Source: Cycas panzhihuaensis
Lineage: Eukaryota; Cycadophyta
Assembly (NCBI GenBank): GCA_023213395.1
Contig: CM041465.1
Coordinates: 69,137,741-69,201,740, forward strand
DNA length: 64,000 nucleotides
Direction of reading: 5' to 3'
The notes under the pieces are model-generated. The model ran no database searches, was not told the origin of the DNA, and saw nothing but the letters and a program-made list of their open reading frames with translations. The position numbers and the translations under genes were made by a program. Positions 33,894 to 46,800 of the stretch are shown here, piece by piece (position 1 is the stretch's first letter; every line of letters starts with the position of its first letter).

Positions 33894-35055
33894 GGAAATG
33901 AGCAATTCAAGGAGATAGCAAGGTGTTGCACACACACAATCCTAGCAGCTTGTGGATTAGAGCACTCAAAGAGCAGGGTGCAGCCTATTGAATTAGTAAC
34001 TTGTTGCCACCCTGCCCTACATTGTGAACCTTCAGACTTGATGCCCGGTTGCTGCAGTGAATGTTTCAAGTCTTTTGTAAAAGACGTCGTGGTTAAGATT
34101 ACAGGTCAGAAAGTAAGCAAGGAAATATAGATGATTTTGGCCCAGATTGGTTCTTCTGCCAGCATGCAAATTTCAGTCAGCACCTTGCAGTGTTGCAAGT
34201 TATTGAAAATGACTTCCTCTGCGGACAACTTAATAATTTCAGGAAAATTGCTCAGCCAACGTATGTGGATTAACTTTGGCATGCCTATACGATGCACAAC
34301 AGGCAATGTGAAAGGTTTTGTGCTAAGAGACTTTTACCATTGAGGGTATCCGTGGGCTCATTTGGAGTTTTTTTTTTACAAGGCTACAGAAGTACTTGAT
34401 TATTTATATTTAGATTCTGATAACAAAGCAGTTGCTGTTGTAAAGTATCTAGAATGTTACAAGGCTAAAAGACATGCTACATGGCCAACCATTTCTGGTC
34501 ATGCTCATTTATAGCCTAAAGAAGAATTTAGGTATGAATGTGCCAGGCAGAAAACAAGGTTCTGTTGGAACATGCTATTATTTTCTGACCCTTTACCTTA
34601 ACTTTATTTATGTTTTATATTCTTTGTTAGTAAGTTGTCTCAGCAACGATGCATTCTATGTTCGTACCTTGACATTGTGATACTGCCTGCATCCAAGAGA
34701 GCTCTGGTTCCATTCTCACGTAGAGTTCATTCTTGCCATTAGGAAACATTGGCCCGTTTAGTACCTTGATTCAAGGATTTAGCTTTCATTTATCTACATG
34801 TACTGATTTGTTATGTGGGCTTTTGTGGTATACAGCTATCTGTGAATTGATTCCGTTGCGCATGGAAAATATAATTACATTTGTGCAGAGGTTGCACTTG
34901 AGAGTAGAAATGATTTGGACACACCCTTTGTGGAAGAGCCAGTATTAGATATACTATTTTCATCCCTTTTGATTCCGTGTACTCTGTGCGATCACATAGC
35001 ATTAAGGCAGAGGCTTTCAAGAGTCATTCATCCGTTCACGCTTGTCGCTCTCTGA
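33894..35055 (+). pseudogene. Decayed host gene fragment, several coding segments, identity tentative
   Basis: Not retroelement-like. One frame from 33894 is open to a TAG at 34128-34130, then to a TGA at 34341-34343, a TAG at about 34512 and a TAA near 34600. It begins after a splice-acceptor-like GGGCCGCAG. It reads RCCTHTILAACGLEHSKSRV, a Cys-rich stretch (CCSECFKSFVKD) and later VLDYLYLDSDNKAVAVVKYL. Two further stretches in another frame are LWFHSHVEFILAIRK (about 34698-34743) and LDTPFVEEPVLDILFSS (about 34909-34959). I cannot name it firmly. The order of the last three stretches faintly recalls the HEAT-repeat region of the plant ATR kinase, which is inference only. Confidence 0.45.
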
Positions 35056-35254
35056 CCCTCACCCACCCATACCCACACAACTAAATTGGACCCTATTCAT
35101 TATTTATTGATCATAATGCTCGCTCCCTTGCAATGGACATGGATTATGGATTAACGTGTGTATGCCCTCAAGGAAGGAATGTTTTTCTTTTTCTTTTCTT
35201 TTTTTTCTTTTTGGGAGTAAAGGTAGAGATCAAATGTAATCCATATACATGAAG

Positions 35255-35256
35255 TT

Positions 35257-35288
<32 letters not shown>

Positions 35289-35291
35289 ATG
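35255..35291. repeat. (CT)n-(CA)n microsatellite
   Basis: A CT run directly followed by a CA run, about 37 bp in all. Confidence 0.95.
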
Positions 35292-38200
35292 TGAGAAAAA
35301 TGATAATATTTATAAGGTAAATAATCAAAGTTCAACAAAATAAAGACCTTTAAATTGATTGCTTCTAATTATTGATTGAAACTAAAATTAATTTTGGGGT
35401 CCAACGTATCAATAGTCCTATTTTTTTGCACTTTCATTTCACTTCACAATATTTAGTTGATTTAGTATATAGTTTTTGATATGGTCAAGGTTTCTTAACA
35501 ACTCAATTGTATTTTGAAAGTTAATACTTTCATCATCGAGAAAAATAATTTTCAAGAAAAATGAAATGCTGAAACTTTGTGCCCCCAAGAAAACAATCAA
35601 TGTGTTTTGAATTTAACTATTTGCAATGTATATGTTACACAAATTAAGAAAACTTGCTATCTCATTGTATTCATTGATGGAAATCAAGCATTAGCTATTG
35701 ATATTAACGTAAGTGGTAGTTTTGTATAGATACAATCAAAGTGGCTTATATCATATTTGTGCATATACTTCCATAGATCACTCAACTTTAGAATGCTCTT
35801 AAAATGTTGCTAACATGTGGGTTGAATAAGGGTGAATGGGTTGTATGCATGTCCAAACTATTATGTCTAGTAAACTTGGCACAAAAGGGTTGAAATAATT
35901 AAAAAATTGGCTTAGAATGACATCTATAGGAGATGGGACTGAAAACAAGTAGTGGGACAACATTTAAAGAGGGCAAATTGATAGCAACATGTCAAAAATG
36001 ACATACATGTTACTAGGAATGGTATCAACTTTGCTAGGATAGCATAAATAGAAGACAACATCATAATAGATATGGAACACAATAACATGAAGCACAAGAA
36101 TGATGCACAAAATGATATGCACAGTAAAGGGAATGGCAATGATAATGATTGAACATTGTAAATAGAAATTAGGTTATTCTGATAATTTAAGTTCATATGA
36201 TGTACAACAATGCCAAACATCGTAAGTAATGATTAATTGGGTGATTAATGGCATAATCATTATGTTGTGTCTCAAGGGACATGCTACAAATTGGTGTTTT
36301 TTAGTGAAGGCACACCAAGTCATGGGATAAATGTAATAACCTCTTAAGGTTTGCACTTGGATTTCACAAACAAATAATAACAAAACATTTTAATACTATC
36401 AATTATCAAAAGCTACAAGTAATAATATATTGGCAGCAATTTTCAATTATGTTGAAAATAATAAAGATTTAAATAATAATAGATATGGTAATGCTCAAAG
36501 AATTGAAATAATGACAAATATATTAGTTCCCAATACAATAAATGACAATTTGATAATTCAGTCCATCTCTATTGTAAAGCATCATATGAGATAATTGAAT
36601 ATTTGCCACAATTTCAATTCCTCTTTCAGATAAGGGAGCCTTTGAAAATAATCTTCTTAAAAAGAGGAGAAAATTTTAGAAGTTATTTATTCTAAATGAT
36701 CCATTCATTCTTTATATGGGTGTTCTTTTAATTTATTAGTTAGTCTATAGTAAGGTTGTCTTTAATAATTAATATTTTAATATGAAGTTATTAATTTGTA
36801 TTTATTATTGTAACCTTAAAATAAATAGAACTTTCTTATACATTGTTTAATTGGGCCTATGACTTTTTATTTTAAAGGCAGTGCAAAGTTCTGTGTTATG
36901 ATTAATGTTTCATTTTAAAATTTGATTATATTTATTGAAGACTATAATTACAAAATAATTAATTTGTTTTTAATTTAAAGCTGCCACTGTTTGTTAGGAG
37001 GAGCATGCATATAACAATTCACCTATAAAACATGCTTTGCTCTCAAAGCATCGATATAAGTAGATGTTATTGTCACCATAATTTAGTTTTTTCTCAAAGT
37101 TTATGCACATATTTAAGGATTGGTCCTAATAGGTCAGATTGTCATAGGACAATTTTCTGTAGTAAAAATAGGATGTAGTAATTCCCCCTTTCTTGATATG
37201 TTTTGTGCTTGAAATATTTTCAAATTGGAGCTTTAATGAATGCCATAAACCAACTCTTGTGATTAGGGATTGCCTGCATCATTTTTTTGTGCTACTGTAA
37301 TACTTGCATTCTTATCTTTGATATATCTTTGTCTCTAGATTGATCTTGCAAATTGTTGGTTGTGTTGGATTCCTAACTAATCCAATTATTGTTTGGTCTT
37401 TATTTACTTGGCTAAAATGTTTCTTGAATTCCCTTTTGTGATGATGATGCATCTCTCATGATCTTAATGTAACTTTTTCACCTTGTTGTTCGAATTTGAG
37501 GAATCTCATTTATAAGTTCATAGAGAAGGTTCTCAAGGTTTGCAACCATTGTAACCCTAAGATCACTTTGATGTTCTCACTGTATAATATATAGATTTGT
37601 AAAGTGAACAACTTTGCCCATATTTAGATTGATGTTGTAACATGTGCTCTTTTTAGATAATTTATTTATTAACTAATTTATGAACTAGTTTTTTTATTTT
37701 TTGAAGGATAGTTCCTATTTTGTTATTGTTATTTTAAACAAAACTTATATCTAAGTAAATGTATGCCCTTTCAACCTATGTAATGCAAATCTAATTTAAT
37801 TGAATAGCATGCCAACTTTTACACCCATGAAAGTGCTTTCTAGCTTGGAGATCTACTCCACTCACTCTATTAGTATGTCAAATCTATAGTTGGGGATGTT
37901 TACTTGTAATTTTATTTTATATTAGATCATATTATTTTCTAAGAATTATTTTGGGGGTTTTAATTGTCTTGGGGGTTTTAGTTGGGTTGGATTTCATCTT
38001 GTCATATTTTTTGTGCTTAGTTTTATCAACATTTCTATTTTTTGGTTGAGGTCGCCTGTTTTGGTTGATATTATTTATTACTTGATTGCTTCTTTATTTT
38101 AGTCTCAACTCCTACAATTATGAATTTATAGTGGCCCTAGATTTTACAAACTTACCTCCACTTTTGACATTTTTGTGATAAGGTTGGAGGATTCCTTGTT

Positions 38201-39080
38201 AGAGTTAGACACAACTCTAGCAATGAACTATTGGGCGAGGTAATTTTAACAACTAAGAGGTGTGGTGAGGGATCAACAGAATGCCTTGTGAAATAACTTA
38301 CAAAAAAATGCTATTAATGGAATCCAATTTATATACTTTTAATATCTAGGATTGATTAATTTAATAACATAAATATTTATTAGCATGGCTAATAACAAAA
38401 CTAGCGAAATGACTAAATTAAGTTTCTAGATTGCTCGATCAAGGAATTGTTTTGAGATACCAAAAAACTTAATAGAACAACAAAGGACTATCATTGAAAG
38501 GTTTAAATTTACGAGTAAGTACTAAGTCATTTGTTTATGAATACAAGTAGCAAATTCACACAGAAGATGAGGAAAAAAAATGATTAAGGGAAAACTAAGT
38601 TTATAACTATTTGTCAATCCAAGCAATTTGGATGGGCTGGATGGATAGTTTATAACTATTTATTGATGAAAATTTTATAGTTGGAGTGATTTCTTGAATG
38701 ATTAGCAAATTGGTTGGATCCTAAACTAGAGTTTGGAGCACTGGTTCTACAAGGGAAAAGTCATAAATTGGCCTTGGGTTGTGTGTCGAGGAGATTGTTT
38801 CATCCACATCCAATTACTCCATGTCATGTACAAATTGTTGCGTGGCCATCTTAGGCCCTTTGGACCTAGCGCTAGTGCATTTGAGAAGCATCATTTGCAT
38901 TTCAAACGTTGCCTCCATCTCTTCATCTTCTTTAATATCTTTGATACGTAGTCCTTTAACTTATTTTCCTCTAGCTTTGGTGGATAAAAAGTCCATCGTA
39001 TTTTTGACATCTGTAATGACTACCAAATCAGAGAGAATTTCATCAAAGTTATAAGGTATCGGAACATTTAGGATTGATAA
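35292..39080. other. AT-rich region, nothing recognised
   Basis: About 3.8 kb with short open frames only, on both strands, none with family motifs. No long internal repeats noticed. Confidence 0.55.
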
Positions 39081-39090
39081 ATTAACTGGC

Positions 39091-39132
<42 letters not shown>
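39091..39132. repeat. (CA)n microsatellite
   Basis: About 20 uninterrupted CA units. Confidence 0.97.
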
Positions 39133-39659
39133 CTTTGGGCAGCCTATATATATTTTTCTTTCCCTTATCGATAGTTCTATATAATCTCTTGTTGCATGGA
39201 CTTCAAGTTAAGAAGTCAATGGTCCACTATGACTTTTATGTGATTTGCTTTTATCTTCATGGTGGCTAGACTTATGGAATTAACAAAATCAAAACCTCAT
39301 TTTATAAAAGTAGCAACTTCTATAATACAAATGTGGATGAAATACTTTTCCTAATTGGACCATCTATTGGCATATCATACTTTTAGGATCATTAGTGTGA
39401 TATTGGGCCACCTAAGTCCTAATTCAAAGAATTTCTATGATAGCTTTAATTATTACATGTCATCCTAAAATTCTTTTATAGGTTGCTTGGAGAACCAATG
39501 GTCTTTTTAGTTCTTAAATGCATCTTCTTAAGACCAAATCAGGTCCAAGTTACTACAACTATCTTGTAATTAATTGATACCTTGTATTCTTTGTTGCATA
39601 TATATATATTCCTTTGGGCAACCGACCATTTAGTATTAATCTAGTTTCTAGAAAATTTA

Positions 39660-40650
39660 TTATTGCTTGCAAATCCTTTAGGTTAAGGTCAACTCTATCT
39701 TATTTTGTATTTGAAAGTAACCCAAGGGTGATATTTGAAAGGACCATATCATCTAAGGCATGCTATTGGGTCGTCAATTGATCCTTTCTTAGGTTGTGCA
39801 AAAACTATTCCAATGGCTATTGTTGAGGCATCAAGGGGAACATGGAAATTTTTTTATGAATCCAAAATTTTCAAAATTACGGTACTACTACTACTTCAAG
39901 GCATTAAAACATGCTTAACATTTAGTTGACCAAATGAATGATGTATCTTTCTAAGTGATTTCTCCAAGGGTATAATGATATTTACATATTTACTAATAAA
40001 TTTTCTATGAAATCGCAGATGACCTGAGAATTGTTTGATTATGACTAGGTTCATTGGAGGATTTAGACTCAATATCACTTGAATTTTTATGGAGACTATC
40101 AAAAGTCTCATTCCAAACAATATGCTTTAGTAATGTTCTAAAAGATAATAACAATTGACATTTATTAACATTTAGCGAGAAACCCATACCTCATGGTATT
40201 TTTGAAACATCAATTATAGGTTTACCAAATGCTCCTAAGGAAGTCCAAATAATTTCCAATCCTTTAGGTACACTTGTATAAATTCATGGATAAAATATTC
40301 AAAAGCTAAAGTAATGATCATTGAGGACATCATTGAGATATTGCATTGCTCGAATGGCATAGCCTTATAAGCACATGATCTTTATTATGTGATAAATGTG
40401 CTCTACTATATTTACTAGCACTTACTCCATAAATGACAAGAAACGAGTCATTTATTGTGACCTTACTCAATGTACAAAAATTAATGCTTATCTATAATTG
40501 TTTAGTTTTATTCTTTTGCAATCACAATTGCACTTGTCCATTCACATCATTTTAACTAAGTAGAGACAACTTGCCTTAGCTAATTCTTCAAATTTTAAAA
40601 TAACCTCTTTCGATAATTTTTTAGATATGTATTTGTTTGATGTTATAAGA
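39660..40650 (-). pseudogene. Gypsy-H: Ty3/gypsy RT-RNase H remnant
   Basis: On the - strand GFSLNVNKCQLLLSF (about 40140-40187) matches the conserved LNxxKC region after the RT active site. PPMNLVIIKQFSGHLRFHRK followed by FISKYVNIIIPLEKSLRK (about 39940-40080) matches the end of gypsy RT (usually LRxFLGxxxYYRxFI). ASTIAIGIVFAQPKKGSIDD at about 39765-39830 matches the start of RNase H. Upstream (40190-40650) the RT core is barely readable, with many stops. Motif style is closest to Gypsy-F/G in this window. No LTRs found. Confidence 0.7.
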
Positions 40651-41528
40651 ATCTAAAAAGAGTGTTAGAACATGTTGAAGTAATGAAATTTGAATTAGAA
40701 AAAGGAATAGAAACAATTCTTCAATTTTTAAGAATATTTCAAGCTCTGATCCATCTATGACATTCGATCTCATTTGCCTTTTTTTGTTTTTGTTCTAAGA
40801 ACTGGCATTTTAATACCCTGGTGTTCAATAGAGAACCAGCATTGTATTAGGGTTATTGGTCCTAACCTCGCTCAAATTGGCTTCCTGTTATTATGGCATT
40901 AGGGTCTAAAGCAAATCCTCATTAGTAGCAACACCTAAAATGGCTCCTCAAGCTTGGTCTCATTGCCTTTCTCGATCATCGTTGAATCATTGACTTGTTT
41001 CACACTTCTGGGAATCTATAGAGCATTCCCTTAGAGACCAGGTGTCTAAAAATGTAAGCTACCTACAACAAGAGAAAATGTAAGCACTCAATGAGGGAGG
41101 AAAACACATAGGATTATGATTGTTAGTTTTTTACTCTATTCATATTTTTTGGGATTCCATATCTTTCTGGCATTTTCATGGTGAGTGTAGATATTCGTAG
41201 ACTAGATGTACTGAAGTTTATAGTAGCAATATTTTAGTTCTTTAGACATTGATAATCAAGACTATCTTTACCTCTCATATAGTTTTAGATTCTTCCATTA
41301 TCCTCAAAGATGGTTCAAATGACTTGTAGGTTGCATGTTTCCGATATCTAAATATTTGAGTAGAGATTTTATGGTGGATAGCTCCTCCTATTCTAGAATT
41401 TTGTGCTAATGTTATTCTACTTTATTAAGAGATGATGGTACCTAGTTGTTGATTTCATCCACACTTTTGGTAATTTTAGATCTTTTTGGCATTCTTATGG
41501 CTAGTGTGAATATTTAGAGCTTTCACAT
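40651..41528. other. Unassigned spacer
   Basis: No coding motif or repeat pair seen; possibly the former gag side of Gypsy-H decayed beyond recognition. Confidence 0.45.
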
Positions 41529-41889
41529 TATTGGAGTATCCTAGCCCTCTCTTAGGTGTTTCTAAATGCGACTCTCTAATTCATGGGTAGGTGGACGTGG
41601 ACTTATTCCTGGGCCTTCTTAAGGCAGTAGCTCCCTCTCCACTAAAACCTCAAGGTTTTGGTGTGATGGTGAATGCTAAGTGGTATTAGAGCGGGGGTCC
41701 ATGGTTCGAGTCACTTTGAGTTTGGTTTGTAGGTAGGTGTTGGAGTATCCTAGCCCCCTCCTAGATGTTTCTAAACTCGACTCTCTGATTCATGGGTGGG
41801 TGGATGCAGACTTATTCCTAGGCCTTCTTAAGGCAGTGGCTCCTTCTCCACTAACACCTCAAGGTTTTGGTGTGATGGTAAATGCTAAG
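41529..41889 (+). mobile_element. SMART/TRIM-like miniature LTR element
   Basis: Two direct repeats of about 151 bp (41529-41680 and 41739-41889) start TATTGGAGTATCC / TGTTGGAGTATCC and both end GATGGTRAATGCTAAG. The first is followed directly by TGGTATTAGAGC (41681-41692), an initiator-Met PBS. The whole internal region is only 58 bp and ends GTAGGTAGG, a weak PPT. That is the SMART/TRIM plan: terminal repeats, PBS and PPT, no genes. The target duplication is unclear (cacat before, acacg after). A GGTTCGAGTC stretch resembling a pol III B box lies just after the PBS. Confidence 0.7.
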
Positions 41890-42349
41890 ACACGTAATAA
41901 AGTCTTTTGCAATTCTTCAACTTTGGTACAAATATTTTAGTACTTCAAATGGTGATAATTAATTTTTAGTTTTAGCTACCCCTCCACTTCTATGAGCTAT
42001 ATATGATTTCAGTATTTATTGGACAACGCTCAAGTGATCTAAAGAAGGCATGCTTCAATTTTTCAGAGTATTAGATTTTTCTAGTCATTTTAGAGCTTTG
42101 GTCCTTCCAACGTTTTAGGGATTTTTAGAGATTTTCAAAGATTTTAGAGTGGATATTTTCGATCTTTGACTTGTTACAAATTTCAATGCTGAGGAGGCAT
42201 GATGTAGATAATTGTATATGATTTATCCCTACTTTCTCAATTATTCCCATTTTCTCAATTATGTGAATGTACTTATAAGCTTTTATACTATTTCAATGCA
42301 ATCCCCTAGGTATTTATACCTATGGATGACATGTTCTATTTGTTTTGAG
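41890..42349. other. Unassigned spacer
   Basis: Nothing recognised; short frames only. Confidence 0.45.
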
Positions 42350-42758
42350 GATGATATTTTAAGCTGAGGTTGGCCCTAAGGATAATTTAACTAAAGTTGA
42401 CTTTTATTAATCTGTAATTAGTATTGCAATCTTCAAGTTGGCATAACTTCCTCATACGGTGTTCGTTTGGGGGCTATAATTACTAGTTTCAAAAGCAATG
42501 AGAAGATCCACATTATGATCCATAGTTTATAAGATGCTTCCAATTATTGCAAGGCCATAATTATAAAGCATATATTTATAAATATTCTTTGATCTATTAA
42601 GATGAATAATTACATAATAATTCTTCCCCTTTTTAAAAAACTTCACCCTCAAAGTAGTTTGCCATGCATCACCTATGAAATATGTGAGAGGTACATACAT
42701 TTTGAATCCACCACCTATTAAGGACAAGATATCATAGAATCTTAAGCTATCTATTGGT
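42350..42758. repeat. Direct repeat 1 of a 400 bp pair, possible LTR fragment
   Basis: Aligns with 43719-44130, sharing for example CATACATTTTGAATCCACCA and TTATGATCCATA, at about 80 % identity by eye. The right edge (GATATCATAGAATC) could be a decayed PBS, which would make this an LTR plus leader; no PPT, TSD or coding region supports that. Orientation not settled. Confidence 0.6.
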
Positions 42759-43718
42759 AATTTATTGTTTCCTAATGACCAATTGTCTTAAATAAATTTT
42801 GCATGTATAAATGTTTATCAAATTCATAAAATGGCATCTTCTTGTGATTATGTCCTCCTATATCTTTGGCGTGAATTCATGATCGTTTATTGTCATTGCC
42901 ATTCATTGTATTTGTTCATAGTACAAATGGGTATGTATGATGAAAAAGAGTGCTAAGGATGCATGAAGACAAGTGGATAGATATGAGTATGGAAAAAATA
43001 GTGAAGAGAAAACCATTACATCAATTAGGGCACTCCATAGTGAGTTGAATCTCCTATTAAGTAATTATAATATTAACATGTAATTTTATAATACATGATT
43101 TTAAATTAGAATTTCATCACCTAGCTTTGGTTTACATGTTTTCGATGCATTATTAAAAAATATAGGGCATCTCTTATGTTTATCCAGTAGGCCATCATAT
43201 TGCAAGAAGATTACACTTGGGTAGCTTACTAGATCATATATTAATCTATTTTAAAGGCCCGATTCTACATGTCACTCATTATTTTTTTGACATTGTCACC
43301 TCTTGTGGTAGATCCTACAAGGTTGCTCGATAATTTTAATAGTAGATAACAATAAAGATATCTGACTATTATTAAATATTAAGAGTTTGAAGCAAAAGAG
43401 TCCTAATAACTACGTTAAATTATATTGAAAAGAAAAATATTGACATGATAGAAAATGTGGCAATACACAAGGAAATGAAATAACAACAAATATGAGAACA
43501 TTATAATAAAATAAAATATCATTTAATAATTGAACTTTTTGTAAGATAATATGAAAAATTTTCTATAAAAGTTTGCCCTTCTTCAAGGTAAGGGGGCCTC
43601 CTGAAATAAAGTTTGTTTCTAACAAAGTAAAGAAATCTAAAAATTTTAAGAGCTTGACTTTCTAAATAACCCAACCACTCTTTATATATGATTGTGCCTC
43701 CAATTCCCACTAAAATAT
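42759..43718. other. Spacer between the two 400 bp repeats
   Basis: 960 bp, AT-rich, no coding motif. Confidence 0.45.
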
Positions 43719-44130
43719 TGAGATATTTTAAGCTAGGGCTAACCCTAAGAATAATTTAATTAAACTTGACTTTCAATAATATGTAACTAGTATGGCAATC
43801 TTCAAGTGAGCATAGCTTCCTTATATAGTGTCTATTTGGGACCCATGACCACTAGTTTCAAAGATAATGAGAAGATTTATATTATGATCCATATTTTATA
43901 AGATGATTCCAATTATTCTAAGCCCATAATTATAAAATATGCATGTATAAATATTCTTTGGTTTATTAAGAGGGACAATTACATAATGATTCCTCTTATT
44001 TTTCAAAAACTTCATCCTTAAAGTAAATTTTCATGCATCACCCATGAAATATAGGAGATATACATACATTTTGAATCCACCACTTATTAAGGACACGATA
44101 TCATCGGAGCTCAAGCCATCTATGTTATCT
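43719..44130. repeat. Direct repeat 2 of the 400 bp pair
   Basis: Second copy of 42350-42758, same orientation, 1370 bp further on; its right edge reads GATATCATCGGAGCTCAAGC. Confidence 0.6.
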
Positions 44131-44249
44131 TCACAAAGTAACACATGGATTTTCGGGGCCATAGGTTATGAGTCCTTTTTGCTTGAGTTCATGTATCTTA
44201 TTCTCATATTGTGTCCATGGGAATTTAGTATTAAAAAAGGGAACTCACT

Positions 44250-44720
44250 TGGAAATGGAGAATAGTGAATAAGTGGTAAAAATTAGGAAATATGATCATG
44301 GTCTTATAAATATGAATGATGTTGATTATTATGATAAGAGTCATGTGGACAAGAAGTTTAGAAAGGGACACAAATATAGATAGGGTGTAGAGGCTTATAA
44401 AGAGATGATAGGTGTAGAGGGAAGGACGTATGTTAAGAGAGTGATTTGGAGGTAAGAAGAATAGGTGTTTTAAAAAAAAAAAGGGATAAGAGACTATGTA
44501 GGAGGTTTAATAAGAAAAATATGAGAGAGAATACATTAAGAAAATGATAGATGTTTAATATAGGGGAAGATATTGTAACAAGGATATGCAAGAGCCAAAA
44601 GTTTATGGGAGGTTAACATGAGATGAAAGAGGTTAGGAAAGAGAGGGGAATATATGGGAGATGAAAATTGAAATAAGATTGATAGGGGACATAATAAGTG
44701 ATTTATGGAGATAACACAAT
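44250..44720. other. Purine-rich strand segment
   Basis: The + strand is dominated by A and G for about 470 bp (stretches such as GAAGGACGTATG and AGAGAGGGGAATATATGGGA), with few C. No frame or repeat unit found. Confidence 0.6.
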
Positions 44721-46770
44721 ATATGTTTAATAAATGAAATAATATAAAAAAATTAACAATGTAGGTAAATAATAAATGAAAAAATATGTACAAATATATA
44801 ACATAATAAACTTATAGGAAATGATCACTTTTAATTATATTATGTTAAACTAATATATATGTATAGTACATAACTACCTAGTTGTCCAATCACACTTCAG
44901 GACCCACCGAGTCAACTAATAACTAATTACATAAAGAAGTGTGTGTACTATGACCCCTTAATGCACATCAAAGCGGTAATCATAATAATTTAATATTTAT
45001 GGGTTAAATATTATCCAACATTCGTCCCTTAATATTTAATTCATGTCATGTAATTGCTTCAAATGTGAAGTTGGATCCATATAAAACCTAAATATTTATT
45101 GAAGCACGTGGGCATCTAATTGCTATACCCACTAGTCCTTTAAAATGGCCTTCCTGTAAATGGTTCACCAATATTTGACTATCAAGCAGCCTTCACCTAC
45201 TCTTGTTTCACCTATTTTTGGCTCTGCTAGTTGAGATCGCACCTCTAAGAGAAAAACCAAGCTAAAAACCCTAAGTTTCATTCACTACATCATGAAATAA
45301 ACATGCAAAATGGTTATTCGAGCATAAACATATGACATAACACCTTTTTTAAAATTGCAAGTTCTATTTTAACACCCTATCAAATCAATGTCTAAACTTC
45401 ACACCATTAAAACTACCTTAAAAAATCTTTAAAGCATATCATGTGGCCACTTGTTAGAAAGCCTCATAAGTTAGCTTCATAATGCAACTAATGACACTTA
45501 ATTTTGATACTATATAAGAAAGATATAGCCATTTTACTAAGTAGAGATCCTTGAAAAATGAGAAAAGATGAAAAATAAGCATGTAGTCCCTTTCAATTTG
45601 GCTCCCAATCACCTATACAACCTCTCAAAGGTATTAGGGATATTTCAAAACGCATAAAAAATAAATTAATGTTACATTATCAGGTTTAGAAACTTTACAA
45701 TATGAAAATTTTAAAATTTTTATTGCCATATTATCTTATGGCATGCATGTGACCTTACAAAGATAAAATCAATGTTTAATCATGATTTCTTCACCAATTT
45801 CACTTACATAAACTCCAAAAAAGTAAATTTTGATGTTATAGATATAATGACAACCTTAGATTTGGCTAAAGAAGTTTTACAGAGAAGAAAATTATAGTTG
45901 AATATACCTAACTTTTACAAAATCTACCCAACACTACAAAGAGGCCGCCTAATCTGTATTTTCTATATTAATTCAATTTTGTCAATTGCTAACATAATGA
46001 TTCATCATCTATAATTATTTTTAGAGGCAAACATCAGTAAAACATAGGAGAAAATGGTTAGATTTATCATCATAACCATATAAACCCTCGTTATTTCATT
46101 GGCATGATGTTATAACTCTTGCAACAACCTGCAATCTATATATATATATATATCTCAAATCTCATAGATTTCCACCATAAATCCCATCTATTTTTGTTTT
46201 GGTTAAAAAACAAGGAGTGCACAATAATTAACATGAGATCTATTTGGCCACGTAGCTTCTCACCATTAAACAACAATAACATATAACAATATAGGTGCCA
46301 AAGCAAGTTTTGATGAATGATCATGGTAAACACCATTTGTACCATCCATAATGGCTTGCTATGAAGGCCTCGATCATCTTAATCTTATAATCTCAACCTT
46401 TTGTTGATGGGGTGATCCACCAACAAACCCCAACAAACTTAAACTTCTTATTCCACTCTCATAGTTAGATGATAATTTCTTATAAAATATAGGTTCTTTC
46501 AATTAACAAGCTCTGCATCTCACAACTCCACTATCAAGAAATAATCCTCTAAGGTGTGATAGACAAAGATTTTCCAAAGATCAAATAGTCAGATTTCATG
46601 TTAAAACCTCCCTTCCAAAATATTATGTTAAGAATAGAAGGTCCAACCCTCTAACAGCCACCAAGATCTATTACTTTCTTATAACTAGTTACAGAAATGA
46701 AACATACAAATTACATGCAAGTTCTTAAAACCAGAGATTATACAGTAACAAGATAATGAAAGCCAAACAT
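44721..46770. other. Unassigned AT-rich spacer
   Basis: 2 kb of short frames and a (TA)n run at 46137-46152. A lone TG...CA segment at 44843-45020 followed by TTCGTCCCTTAATATT (a PPT when read on the - strand) could be one LTR of a minus-strand element; no partner was found. Confidence 0.4.
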
Positions 46771-46800
46771 CACATATGCACCCGATATAACGTGGTAAAA

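Noticed and set aside
34131-34343. Independent small protein gene starting at the Met at 34131
   Set aside because: The frame is the same as the open frame upstream and the Met follows a TAG directly; it is part of the decayed gene fragment.
41529-41889. Cassandra-type TRIM with 5S rRNA promoter
   Set aside because: No 5S A-box/IE/C-box sequence is visible in the terminal repeats.
42527-42727. A - strand frame ending LRVKFFKKGKNYY as the C-terminus of a gypsy polyprotein
   Set aside because: The resemblance is short, and the same region repeats at 43719-44130 without the frame; it is better treated as a repeat of unknown type.
44843-45020. Single LTR of a minus-strand copia (TG...CA with PPT-like neighbour)
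   Set aside because: No second copy, no PBS and no target duplication in the window.
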